64,000 nt of DNA from Clostridiales bacterium (lineage in GTDB: Bacteria > Bacillota > Clostridia > Oscillospirales > Oscillospiraceae). The translations under genes were made by a program, and so were the position numbers. This document shows positions 53,065 to 61,226 of the stretch, piece after piece (within the stretch, counting starts at the first letter, position 1; every line of letters begins with the position of its first letter). The notes under the pieces are model-generated. The model made no database searches, was not told the origin of the DNA, and saw nothing but the letters and a program-made list of their open reading frames with translations. The stretch lies in assembly GCA_025757645.1 (NCBI GenBank), contig CP107216.1:929501-993500 (forward strand). The letters are read 5' to 3'.

Positions 53065-53646
53065 ATGAAAGATAGCTCCATCTCAAAATATCACTTGTTT
53101 TCTGGCGTAAGTGTTATGGTTATTGCTTATTTGACCCTCACAACAGTAGTGCTGTACTTGAAATGTTTCAAACTGTATGTTCCAGACTTTTTAGATGCGT
53201 TGCGCACACAAGGTATGAGTGCGAATATGTATTCTGACTTGTTCCTAATTGTGTTTCCCGCCGTGATATTGTTGCTGCTCTACGTGGTCTCTTTTCATTT
53301 TTCGTATCAGTATTTTGGGGTGTTATATCTGACGCAGGAAGGCGTTCTGCTCAAAGCTCCGTTCAAACGGCGGATCTATATCCCTTATCCGGAAATCCGG
53401 GAATTGGGCATCGACGTGGGAACGACCAAGCAGTTCTGGATCTATATCAGCAAGCAAAAAATCCCACTGAAGTATCAGCACAGGATCAACCAGATCTGCA
53501 GTTCCGTCCGGCATGAACGGATCATCGTTCCATACTCTGATAAGCTGCTGAGCATGCTGGTAAGCCAATTGCCGCAGCCGCTTGGAAAGCGGCTCAATAA
53601 TACCACGTCCATTCTGAGAATTTATAAGTACGACGCGGACGCATGA
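53065..53646 (+). CDS. Orphan two-helix immunity-like membrane protein
   Basis: The 193-residue protein begins after AAGGAGGTGTTGACTTT, nearly the same start context as the gene at 38952. Two membrane helices (VSVMVIAYLTLTTVVLYLKCF and LFLIVFPAVILLLLYVVSFHF) precede a PH-like part: YQYFGVLYLTQEGVLLKAPFKRRIYIPYPEIRELGI. It shares its plan with the cassette 3 protein but has low sequence identity by eye. It follows an RHS scrap directly, so it is probably the surviving immunity gene of a decayed cassette. Confidence 0.65.
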   Translation: MKDSSISKYHLFSGVSVMVIAYLTLTTVVLYLKCFKLYVPDFLDALRTQGMSANMYSDLFLIVFPAVILLLLYVVSFHFSYQYFGVLYLTQEGVLLKAPFKRRIYIPYPEIRELGIDVGTTKQFWIYISKQKIPLKYQHRINQICSSVRHERIIVPYSDKLLSMLVSQLPQPLGKRLNNTTSILRIYKYDADA

Positions 53647-53990
53647 AAGGGAAGCGCACGATGAAGCAAACGATTCGGAAATGTCTGCATTGGATCGCGA
53701 GCGACGCCAGGCAAACCATAGCGGATGTGAAGTATGCTTTCCGGCGGCGCAGTCAACGCGTGCTGTTGGCAGTGCAGATGGCGGCGTGGGTCGTAATCTT
53801 GGCTGAGTTTATAATCATGAGCATTTGCCTTGATTATTCATGGTTTGGTGCGATCGTTGTTATCTGGTATTTTATATTGCTGGTTACTGATTCTAAGCAC
53901 TTGCTTAGTGTTATGCAGTGTGTTTTATCGTGGATAGCAGCGGCAGCCTTTACAGTAATTATTTTTGCGCATGAAATGGCGCTGTGGTGA
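53643..53990 (+). CDS. Small multi-pass membrane protein of unknown function
   Basis: The 115-residue protein overlaps the previous stop by four bases (ATGA). A basic N-terminus is followed by three hydrophobic helices (VLLAVQMAAWVVILAEFIIMSICL, WFGAIVVIWYFILLVT and VLSWIAAAAFTVIIFAH). It may be a second immunity or accessory protein of the decayed RHS cassette. No family is recognised. An in-frame ATG at 53661 is possible. Confidence 0.6.
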   Translation: MKGKRTMKQTIRKCLHWIASDARQTIADVKYAFRRRSQRVLLAVQMAAWVVILAEFIIMSICLDYSWFGAIVVIWYFILLVTDSKHLLSVMQCVLSWIAAAAFTVIIFAHEMALW

Positions 53991-54019
53991 AGTTCACAAT
54001 CAAATCCTTATCAAGATTC

Positions 54020-54050
54020 GCCGGCAGCAAAGAAATGCTGCCGGCTTTTT
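54020..54050 (+). terminator. Terminator after the orphan immunity genes
   Basis: GCCGGCAGCA (54020-54029) pairs with TGCTGCCGGC (54036-54045), followed by T5. It marks the end of the AT-rich foreign region. Confidence 0.85.
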
Positions 54051-54168
54051 CACGGTGTCAGGCACATAAAAGACACAGACTGGACACAGGAACTTTTCAG
54101 ATTCTTCAACATTCGCCCCGGCGCGGCGGATATACTGGACAGCGAACGAATGAGGGAGGTTTTGCATC

Positions 54169-55137
54169 ATGTGTACCGCAGCGACATACTGCAGCGGCGA
54201 TTTTTATTTCGGCCGCAATCTGGACTACGAATTTTCCTACGGCGAGCACGTGACCATCACGCCGCGCAATTACCCGATCCGCCTGCACGGCGGCGCGCTC
54301 GACCGGCATTATGCCATGATCGGCATGGCGCATATCCAAAACGACTATCCGCTCTATTACGACGCGGTCAACGAGAAGGGCCTGTGCATCGCGGGGCTGA
54401 ACTTTGTAGGCAACGCGATCTATCCGCCCGTCACACAGGGCGTGGCCTCGGTGCCGCAGTACGCGCTCATCCCGTGGCTGCTCGGCACGTGCGCCACGGT
54501 CGCCGAGGCGCGCAATGCGCTCGCGCGCGTGGTCGTGGACAACACGCCGTTTGCGCCCGCGCTGCCGTGCGCGCAGCTGCACTGGCTGGTTGCCGACCGG
54601 AGTGGCTGCATCGTGGTTGAGGCCACGGCGGACGGCCTGCACGTCTATGACGACCCGGTCGGCGTGCTGACGAACAACCCGCCGTTTCCGCAGCAGCTGG
54701 CCGCGCTGCGCAACTACACCCGCCTGAGCCCGAGCCAGCCGCCGGCCGATTTTGGCGGCGTGCCGGTCACGCTCGACAGCCGCGGCATGGGCGCGCTCGG
54801 TCTGCCGGGTGACCTGTCGTCGCCCTCGCGGTTCGTGCGCGCGGCGTTCGTGCGCGCCAATGCCCGCTCGGCGCAGACGGAGGACGCGAGCGTCAGCCAG
54901 TTTTTCCATATTCTCACGAGCGTGGAGCAGCAGCGCGGCTGCTGCGAGCTGGACGACGGCCAGTATGAGATCACGCTCTATTCCAGCTGCTGCAACGCGG
55001 ACCGGGGCATTTATTACTACACGACCTATGATAACCGCCAGATCACCGGCGTGAAGCTCCATTCCGCCGACCTCGACAGCGCGCAGCTCACGGTGTACCC
55101 GCTCGTGGATACGCAGCAGATCCGCTGGGAAAATTAA
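54169..55137 (+). CDS. Choloylglycine hydrolase family protein (bile salt hydrolase or penicillin V acylase-like)
   Basis: This 322-residue N-terminal-nucleophile amidase has Cys2 as catalytic residue after removal of Met (MCTAATY). GRNLDYEFSYGE supplies Arg16 and Asp19. The loop with Asn near 79 is GLCIAGLNFVGNAIYP. Asn near 170 is in VGVLTNNPPFPQQL, and the conserved Arg near 223 is in SSPSRFVRAAFVRANA. These are the expected active-site residues. Such enzymes deconjugate bile salts or hydrolyse related amides in gut bacteria; sequence motifs alone do not decide between the two. It begins after GAGGGAGG in a monocistronic setting. A GC hairpin follows the stop. Confidence 0.9.
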   Translation: MCTAATYCSGDFYFGRNLDYEFSYGEHVTITPRNYPIRLHGGALDRHYAMIGMAHIQNDYPLYYDAVNEKGLCIAGLNFVGNAIYPPVTQGVASVPQYALIPWLLGTCATVAEARNALARVVVDNTPFAPALPCAQLHWLVADRSGCIVVEATADGLHVYDDPVGVLTNNPPFPQQLAALRNYTRLSPSQPPADFGGVPVTLDSRGMGALGLPGDLSSPSRFVRAAFVRANARSAQTEDASVSQFFHILTSVEQQRGCCELDDGQYEITLYSSCCNADRGIYYYTTYDNRQITGVKLHSADLDSAQLTVYPLVDTQQIRWEN

Positions 55138-55236
55138 ATCCAATGCAAGGAAAGGCCGGGGCATCCGCTGGGATGCCCCGGTTCGTGCGTTTCTGGCGTT
55201 TGCGCCTCCGCTTGGCAAGAAAAATCTGCGTGCCGG

Positions 55237-55716
55237 CAGCTTGCGCGGCTGCCGGGCGGCGTGCACATCAACTGCTATGCCGCGGGCGATATCGTCTCGC
55301 TCAAGACCACGACGGACGTCGGCAGGCTCAACGGCCGCTCCGGCGGCATTGCCGTGGACTATAACTGCTACTTCAACAGCGAAGCGCTTCAGAAGCAGGG
55401 CGACACCGTCAACGCGCCCGCCGTGGCTGTCGGCGTCAACGCCAACGACAGTGCGCTGCTCAAAAACGTTTCCGGTAAGACGAAGGCCGAGCTCGGCAGC
55501 GATATGTTCGGCCCGGACGGCGGCGTGGTCTACTTCCGCAACTACGCGTGGTATGACGGCAAGACCTATGACACCGGCAATGACGCTTCGACCAACCCGG
55601 CCGTGCTGGCCATGCGCGAGCAGGTGCATGAGCAGATCGACATCTCGCAGGATACGTTCCGCTGCAACTACTTTGCCTACCTGCAAAAGCGCAGTGGCGA
55701 GACCGAAACGAAATAG
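55237..55716 (+). pseudogene. C-terminal fragment of a GLUG-type surface protein
   Basis: An open frame of about 151 codons reads GVHINCYAAGDIVSLKTTTDVGRLNGRSGGIAVDYNCYFN and continues to a stop at 55716. 'NCYA.GD(I/V)' and 'GGI..NCY' are hallmarks of the GLUG repeats found in secreted clostridial proteins. There is no signal peptide, ribosome-binding site or usable start upstream, and the frame begins abruptly about 100 bases after the hydrolase gene. It is most likely the tail of a gene lost by deletion. Confidence 0.6.
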
Positions 55717-55721
55717 CAGGC

Positions 55722-55757
55722 AAAAAAAATCCCCCGGATGCGCCGCATCCGGGGGAT
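55722..55757 (-). terminator. Terminator of the kinase gene
   Basis: A 14-bp stem, ATCCCCCGGATGCG (55729-55742) with CGCATCCGGGGGAT (55744-55757), is followed on the minus strand by T7. It may serve the plus-strand fragment as well. Confidence 0.85.
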
Positions 55758-55771
55758 CATTTTGCGATTTG

Positions 55772-57778
55772 TTATCCGTTCACGCCGGGGATCAGGTCGA
55801 GGATGGTCTTGCTCTCCTTGACGGTGACGGTGCAGGCAGCGGAGTGCGTCGTGCCGTCGGCGCCGGTGATCTGCAGGATCACGCTGGTGGAGCCGGCAGC
55901 GGCGGCCGTGGCCGTGACGCTGTAGGTATCGTCCGTGCCGTTGCCGGTGCGCACCGGCTGGCCGAGCGAGACGACGCTGCCGTCAGCCGCATAGATCTTC
56001 ACGGTGCTTTGCAGGCTGTCCAGATTCTGCCCGTGGATGTGGAACGTGATGGTGCCGGTCTTCGTGCCGCCGAGATCGAGCGTGGCCGAAGCGGTCTCGG
56101 CCGTGACGCTGTCGACGCGCGACGGCGCCTGCACCGTGATCTGGCACGTGGCGGTGCAGCTGCCGGCAGAGGCCGTGATCGTCACGGAGCCGGAGCTCGT
56201 CGCCACGACGATGCCCTTTTTCACGGTGGCGATGTTCGGATCGCTGCTGGCCCAGGAGACGAGATCGTCTGGGGCGTTTGCGGGCTGCATGGTCGCTGTG
56301 AGCGTGAGCGAGTCACCGATCTGCATTTCGGCCCGGTCCTTATCGAGCTTGAGGCTCTTGACCTCGATGGCGTCGTTCGTGACGGTGATCGTGCAGTCGG
56401 CCGAGCGCTTGCCGGCCTTGACGGTGATCTTGGCCTTGCCCTCGGTCACGCCGGTGACGACGCCGTCCTTCACAGTGGCGACGGCGGCGTTGCTGCTCGA
56501 CCAGGTGAGCGTTTCGTCCGTCAGCTCCTGCCCGCTGGCGTCGAGCACGGTGGCCTTGAGCGTGAGGGTGTCCTGCGGAGCGATCTCGGCCGATTCGTGA
56601 TCGAGCGTGATCGAGTCGACACCGGACTTTCCGCCCTGCAGCGCCATGACGATGATGAGCACGACGAGCGCCACGACGACGAGCGAGCCGAGCACGATGG
56701 CGATGGTTTTCTTTGCATTGTGCGGTTTTTCCGCGCCCCCGGACTCGACCGGCACGGCCTTGCGCTGTGCCTTTGGTTTCGAGCCGGGGAATGTGTCCGC
56801 GGCGACGGCCTTGGGGGCGGGCGCTTCCCGGCGGACGGCCTGTGCCTGCTGCGGCTGGGCCGCTGCGGCGCGGCGCGCCACGGCGAGCAGGGCCGCGCGG
56901 AACTCCTCCACGGAGGCGTAGCGCTGGGCCGGATCGTCGGCGCAGGCGCGCATGACGACATTCTTCAGCGCCTGACTGCCGTGGAGCGGTTCGGGCAGCG
57001 GGTCGCCGCGCAGGCGCTGCTCGCGCGCGATCGCAAGATCCGAGGCCTCCACCGCCGTCGGCGGCAGCGGCACGAACGGGATGCGCCGCTCGTTGAGCGC
57101 CCAGTAGAGCACCATGCCCACGGAATAGAGGTCGCTCTCGGGCGAGACCTCCGCGCCGCACAGCACCTCAGGCGCCATGAAATCGTTTGTGTTGTCCACG
57201 GCGGAAAACTGCGCCATGCCGAAGTCGCCGAGCTTATACGTGACCTGCTCGTTGAAGTTGCCGCCGCCGACAAAGACGTTGCGCGGCTTGATATCGCCGT
57301 GCACGATGCCGCGTCGATGGCACGTCTCCAGCGCGCTGCACAGACCGGCGCCGAGCCGGATGATGTCCGCCTCGCCGTGCGGATGGTTGCGCAGGTAGTC
57401 CGGCAGGGAGGGCAGCAGCTCCGTGCGCACATAGATGTCCCAGCCGCGGCCGTCCGGGTGCGCGCGGATGACGTGATCCTCGCACCGCAGCAGATTCGGC
57501 TCATCGCTGATGGCATCGACCGCCATGAGCTGCCGCGCGATCGCCTCCACCTGGCGGTGGAGCAGGGCGGTCACTTCCTCCGGCGTGCGGCCCTCGGCGA
57601 CGAGGGCGTCAAAGTCCTCCGGCGCGGCGGGGATCGACAGCACCTTCAGCGCCGCGTGATCCACCATGCCGAAGCCGTCGTCGCGCGCGATCTCGTACAC
57701 CGTCCCGTAGGAGTCAGTGCCGAGTGTACGTACAGGTTTCCAGTTTTGATAGTCCAGATTGCGGAATCGTTCTTCCAT
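55772..57778 (-). CDS. Membrane Ser/Thr protein kinase with extracellular Ig-like domains
   Basis: The 668-residue Hanks-type kinase has a Gly-rich loop (TLGTDSYGTVYEIA), the lysine in HAALKVLSIP (near residue 45), a catalytic loop GIVHGDIKPRNVFVGGG (near 157-173, HGD instead of HRD) and DFGMAQFSAVDNTNDFMAPEVL. An Ala/Pro linker (about 290-355) precedes one membrane helix (IAIVLGSLVVVALVVLIIVMALQ). Outside the cell are two BIG2-type Ig-like domains (ITLDHESAEIAPQDTLTLKATV and KSLKLDKDRAEMQIGDSLTLTATM) and a third beta domain ending SAACTVTVKE. PASTA repeats of classical PknB/PrkC are absent. It likely signals envelope state to cytoplasmic targets. Confidence 0.9.
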   Translation of the reverse strand: MEERFRNLDYQNWKPVRTLGTDSYGTVYEIARDDGFGMVDHAALKVLSIPAAPEDFDALVAEGRTPEEVTALLHRQVEAIARQLMAVDAISDEPNLLRCEDHVIRAHPDGRGWDIYVRTELLPSLPDYLRNHPHGEADIIRLGAGLCSALETCHRRGIVHGDIKPRNVFVGGGNFNEQVTYKLGDFGMAQFSAVDNTNDFMAPEVLCGAEVSPESDLYSVGMVLYWALNERRIPFVPLPPTAVEASDLAIAREQRLRGDPLPEPLHGSQALKNVVMRACADDPAQRYASVEEFRAALLAVARRAAAAQPQQAQAVRREAPAPKAVAADTFPGSKPKAQRKAVPVESGGAEKPHNAKKTIAIVLGSLVVVALVVLIIVMALQGGKSGVDSITLDHESAEIAPQDTLTLKATVLDASGQELTDETLTWSSSNAAVATVKDGVVTGVTEGKAKITVKAGKRSADCTITVTNDAIEVKSLKLDKDRAEMQIGDSLTLTATMQPANAPDDLVSWASSDPNIATVKKGIVVATSSGSVTITASAGSCTATCQITVQAPSRVDSVTAETASATLDLGGTKTGTITFHIHGQNLDSLQSTVKIYAADGSVVSLGQPVRTGNGTDDTYSVTATAAAAGSTSVILQITGADGTTHSAACTVTVKESKTILDLIPGVNG

Positions 57779-57836
57779 GTGCGATCTGCACCGCCTTCCA
57801 TATCAGGGTGAAAATCTTGTTATCAAACCATTCTAC

Positions 57837-57865
57837 ATTATACTGAATCTGCCGGCAATCTGCAA
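57837..57865 (-). promoter_or_regulatory. Promoter of the kinase gene
   Basis: On the minus strand TTGCAG (57865-57860) and TATAAT (57842-57837) have a 17-base spacer, about 60 bases before the kinase ATG. Confidence 0.7.
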
Positions 57866-57979
57866 GAGGTGCGCGCAGGGAAAATGACTGCATTTTCTCT
57901 TTGTGCGCGAAAACGGCGGAATTATGTACCTTTTTCTACCCAAACGCCGGATATCTATGCCAATTTCGGAAAGTGAATC

Positions 57980-58008
57980 TTGACTTTTGTTTAAGATTTG
58001 ACTATGAT
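57980..58008 (+). promoter_or_regulatory. Promoter of the flavodoxin-like gene
   Basis: TTGACT (57980) and TATGAT (58003) are spaced by 17 bases, 60 bases before the ATG at 58069. Confidence 0.75.
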
Positions 58009-58068
58009 AAAGCAAGGAAACTAGGGACACAGTTGGTTCCGCCACAAACTGAAAGGGGATTTTTCACG

Positions 58069-58620
58069 ATGATTGACGCGATTGTTTATTCTTCGCTCTC
58101 CGGTTCCTGTGAGGAGTACGCGCACCGTATGTCGGCAGCGCTGCATGTTCCGTTCTTTACGGAGCAGTCGCACATCTGCCCGACCGGCCGCAAGGTGGTC
58201 TACATCGGCTGGCTGCTGGCCGGCAAGGTTGTTGGCCTGAACAAGGCCAAGGAGCGCTATAACGTGGTCGGCGTGGTTTCGGTCGGCATGGGTGCTCCGG
58301 CTGCCAACGCGGAGGAAGTCTGCCGCAAGAAGAACGGCCTCGGCACCGACATTGCGGTGTTCCCGCTGCAGGGCCGCTTTGACCTGAAGCGTCTGCCGCT
58401 GCCGTATCGCCTGATCATGAAGGTGAAGATCAAGGACATTGCCAAGCGCCTGAACGCGAAGGCTGCCAAGACCACGCTCACGCCTGCCGAGCAGGCCTGC
58501 CTGACCATGGCGACCGTCGGCCGCGGCGAGCCCGCTACCTGGGACGGCATTCAGGCCGCCATCGACTGGGTCGAGGCCAACAGCTTCCACTCCAAATTCC
58601 CGGAGCCGAAGGTCTGCTGA
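58069..58620 (+). CDS. Flavodoxin-like protein
   Basis: From the ATG at 58069 (after GAAAGGGGATT) the product is 183 residues. It starts MIDAIVYSSLSGSCEEYAHRMSAALHVPFF, a beta-strand and phosphate-binding loop like T/SxTGxT of flavodoxins, though less Gly/Thr-rich. KVVYIGWLLAGKVVGLNKA and VVGVVSVGMGAP follow as the next strands of such a fold. The C-terminal part (LTPAEQACLTMATVGRGEPATWDGIQAAIDWVEANSF) is helical. Codon use is of the highly expressed type. FMN binding is inferred; no partner gene is adjacent. Confidence 0.6.
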   Translation: MIDAIVYSSLSGSCEEYAHRMSAALHVPFFTEQSHICPTGRKVVYIGWLLAGKVVGLNKAKERYNVVGVVSVGMGAPAANAEEVCRKKNGLGTDIAVFPLQGRFDLKRLPLPYRLIMKVKIKDIAKRLNAKAAKTTLTPAEQACLTMATVGRGEPATWDGIQAAIDWVEANSFHSKFPEPKVC

Positions 58621-58645
58621 GCACCATATCATCCTAACCCTATGC

Positions 58646-58720
58646 GTTCCGCCGGACGGGAATGTCCGGCGGAACATGTTTGCGTGAAAAAGCCGCTGCC
58701 CGGCCGGGCAGCGGCTTTTT
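58646..58720. terminator. Two consecutive hairpins between convergent genes
   Basis: GTTCCGCCGGAC (58646-58657) pairs with GTCCGGCGGAAC (58664-58675). A second stem, AAAAAGCCGCTGCCCGG with CCGGGCAGCGGCTTTTT (58687-58720), has T runs in both directions. Confidence 0.85.
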
Positions 58721-58721
58721 C

Positions 58722-58964
58722 TCATTTTTTCTTCTTTTTGTTTTTCTGCCCGGCGAGCGTCGCATCGGACGGGCCGGTCTCGGTCTTGCTCTCGCCGCCG
58801 CCGATGTGGTCGACGATCAGGATCATGGCGCCGAGCAGCGCCGGCACGAGATAGCCGATGAACATCGCGGCGCTGCTGGTCATGTCGCCGCGGACGATGC
58901 CCACGACCACGCTGATGACGCCGAGAATGATGAGAAAAATACCCATGAACTTCGTTCTGGACAT
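58722..58964 (-). CDS. Small two-helix membrane protein
   Basis: From the ATG at 58964 (after GAGAAGGAGTTTTCACC) the protein is 80 residues. Two membrane helices (FMGIFLIILGVISVVVGIV and AAMFIGYLVPALLGAMILIVDHI) lead to a polar, strongly Lys-rich tail (GQKNKKKKK). Such proteins are common and uncharacterised in this group. It lies 37 bases behind the LRR-SLH gene on the same strand and may be co-transcribed. Confidence 0.75.
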   Translation of the reverse strand: MSRTKFMGIFLIILGVISVVVGIVRGDMTSSAAMFIGYLVPALLGAMILIVDHIGGGESKTETGPSDATLAGQKNKKKKK

Positions 58965-59001
58965 GGTGAAAACTCCTTCTCCGGTTGGATTTCCGGTACG
59001 C

Positions 59002-61149
59002 TTACTGTGCGTAGTACCGGGTGAGGACGGTGGCGGCCTGCGCGCGGGTGGCATTGCCGCGCGGCTGCAGATAGACGGACTGCTCCAGGGTGATGCCGGC
59101 GATGAGCTTTTGCCCGACGGCCCAGCGCATGGCGTCCACGGCCCAGTCATTCACGCTGCCCGCGTCGGCAAAACCGCTCAGGTCTGCGGAGGCTTTGGCC
59201 TTGTCCGGGGCGGCCGTTTTCGTGTAGCGGAAGAGGATCGTGGCCATCTGCTCGCGCGTGACGTTGTTTATCGGGTCGAACGTGGTGTCGGACATGCCGG
59301 TGACGATGCCGTTCTGATAGGCCCAGAGGACGGCGGCGGAGTACCACTCGTCGGTCCTCACGTCCGTGAACGGCGTCTTGCCGCTGACGCTCGGGCTGCC
59401 GTTCATGCGGTAGAGCACGGTCACGAGCATACCGCGCGTCATGGTGATGTTCGGGCTGAACTCGGTGGGGGACGTGCCAAGCATCAGGTTGTGGCTGCTG
59501 GCATAGAGCGCTGCGTCGAAGTACCAGCTGCCGGCGACGACATCCGTAAACGGAGACTTGGGCATGGTGCTCATATCGAGCGAGAACGAGACGGTGAGCG
59601 ACACGGCGCTGCTGCCGGTGGCGTAGGTGTAGCTCGGCTTTTCGACAGCGGCGCTGTAGCGCGCGATGCCGGTCTCTTTGTCGTAGCTGGCGCCCTTGAC
59701 GGCGGTGATGCTGCCGATGTTGTCCTTGCCGACGATCTGGCTGAGGTCAAACAGGCCCACGCCGTTTTCCGTGCCGGTGAGCGCGTAGCTGCCGGGCAGG
59801 GTCTGCACATGACCGGTGTCGGTCTCGGAGTCCTTGATGGGCAGACCGGTCAGGTCGAGCGTGGCGAGCTGGTTGCCGCCGCAGTAGATCTCACTCAGGT
59901 GCGTGTTTTTCGACACGTCGAGCGCGGTGAGCTTGTTGTTTTCGCAGTTGAGCGCCACGAGCTCCGTGAAGTATTCGATGCCGGTCAGGTCGGCGATGCC
60001 GAGGTTGCTGCAGTTGAGCTCCGACACGTGGCGCAGCTCGAGCGCCGAGAGCCGGCTGTCGCCGTTGACGTCGGCGGTCTCGGCGAGCAGGGTGCGGAAG
60101 GCCGCATCCGGGAACGTGTCTTCATCGAGCGCGACGCCGGTCGTCAGTCCCCGCATCTCAAAATACACGGCCATGGACGGCAGGCCCTTGCGCCCGGTGT
60201 CGTACTGATAGGTGAAATAGTCCGGCGTCTTGGCATACACGGCGGCGCCGGTCTGCTTGTCGTAGTTTGCGTCCGGCACGCGCGCAACGCTGCCGATGTT
60301 GTCCTTGCCGACGATGGCGTCCAGGTACACGGTGCACTGCTGCCCGTCCGTGACGGCGCCGGTCTGCTCCGGCAGGTACTGCGGGCTGAGGATCGGGTTT
60401 GCGGTCTTACCGTCGCCCTGCGCGGTGGCATTGAGTGCGGTGCAGCCGCTCAGGTCGAGCGCGGCGAGCGCGTTGTCGCTGCAGTCGAGCGACTCGAGCG
60501 CGGTGCAGCCTGTCAGTTCAAGCGCAGCCAGATCGTTGAGACTGCACGTGAGCACCTTGAGCGCCTTGTGCCCGCTCAGATCGAGCGCGGTCAGGCGGTT
60601 GGCGCTGCACTCGAGCGTGGTCAGCTTTTCGGCGGCGGACACGTCGAGCGCGGTCAGGTCGTTATACGAGCACGCGACGGTTTTCAGCGCGGTGCAGCCC
60701 GTGAGATCGAGCGCCGTGAGCGCGCAGCTCGAGGCGTCGAGCGCCGTGAGCGCGGTGCAGCCGGCGAGCTTCAGGCTCTGCAGCTTGCCGCAGCCGGACA
60801 CGTCGAGCTTTTCGAGCTTGGTCATGCCGCTCAGGTCGAGCGTCGTGATCTGGTTGTTGCACGCGAGCAGCTCGCGCAGGTTCGTGAAGTGCTCGATACC
60901 GGTCATGTCGGCGACCTTCGTGATCTGCATTTCAAACAGGTCAATGCACTGTACGGCCGCACACTCGGCCGCGGAGAGCTTGTTGTCCTTGTTCGTGTCG
61001 CAGTAATCGGTCACGTACGTGCGCAGCGCCGCATCCGGGAAGTGCTCGGCATCGACCGGGATCTCGCCCGCTGCCATGACCGGCACGCCCAGCGCCAGCA
61101 GCATCACGGCCGCCAGCAGCAGGCAAAACGCCTTTTTGAGATGTTTCAT
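59002..61149 (-). CDS. Leucine-rich-repeat S-layer-type surface protein
   Basis: From the ATG at 61149 (after AGGAGGAACCGCA) the protein is 715 residues. The signal peptide is KKAFCLLLAAVMLLALGVPVMAAG. An EF-hand-like loop (DTNKDNKLSAAE) is followed by about nine 21-22-residue LRRs of the 'CTALTALDLSGC..L..L.CS.N.L' type (about 60-275). A second block starts with another EF-hand-like loop (DVNGDSRLSALEL) and holds fewer repeats (about 335-420). Three SLH motifs at about 525-715 (FTDVVAGSWYFDAALYASSH, FTDVRTDEWYSAAVLWAYQNG, DWAVDAMRWAVGQKLIAG) should bind secondary cell-wall polymers. It probably mediates surface contact; the ligand is unknown. Confidence 0.92.
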   Translation of the reverse strand: MKHLKKAFCLLLAAVMLLALGVPVMAAGEIPVDAEHFPDAALRTYVTDYCDTNKDNKLSAAECAAVQCIDLFEMQITKVADMTGIEHFTNLRELLACNNQITTLDLSGMTKLEKLDVSGCGKLQSLKLAGCTALTALDASSCALTALDLTGCTALKTVACSYNDLTALDVSAAEKLTTLECSANRLTALDLSGHKALKVLTCSLNDLAALELTGCTALESLDCSDNALAALDLSGCTALNATAQGDGKTANPILSPQYLPEQTGAVTDGQQCTVYLDAIVGKDNIGSVARVPDANYDKQTGAAVYAKTPDYFTYQYDTGRKGLPSMAVYFEMRGLTTGVALDEDTFPDAAFRTLLAETADVNGDSRLSALELRHVSELNCSNLGIADLTGIEYFTELVALNCENNKLTALDVSKNTHLSEIYCGGNQLATLDLTGLPIKDSETDTGHVQTLPGSYALTGTENGVGLFDLSQIVGKDNIGSITAVKGASYDKETGIARYSAAVEKPSYTYATGSSAVSLTVSFSLDMSTMPKSPFTDVVAGSWYFDAALYASSHNLMLGTSPTEFSPNITMTRGMLVTVLYRMNGSPSVSGKTPFTDVRTDEWYSAAVLWAYQNGIVTGMSDTTFDPINNVTREQMATILFRYTKTAAPDKAKASADLSGFADAGSVNDWAVDAMRWAVGQKLIAGITLEQSVYLQPRGNATRAQAATVLTRYYAQ

Positions 61150-61226
61150 TGCGGTTCCTCCTGTAAAAATTCCAGAAAACGCGGTATTTGTCATTGCCTT
61201 CATTGTATCAGGTCTGCCGCTGCGGG

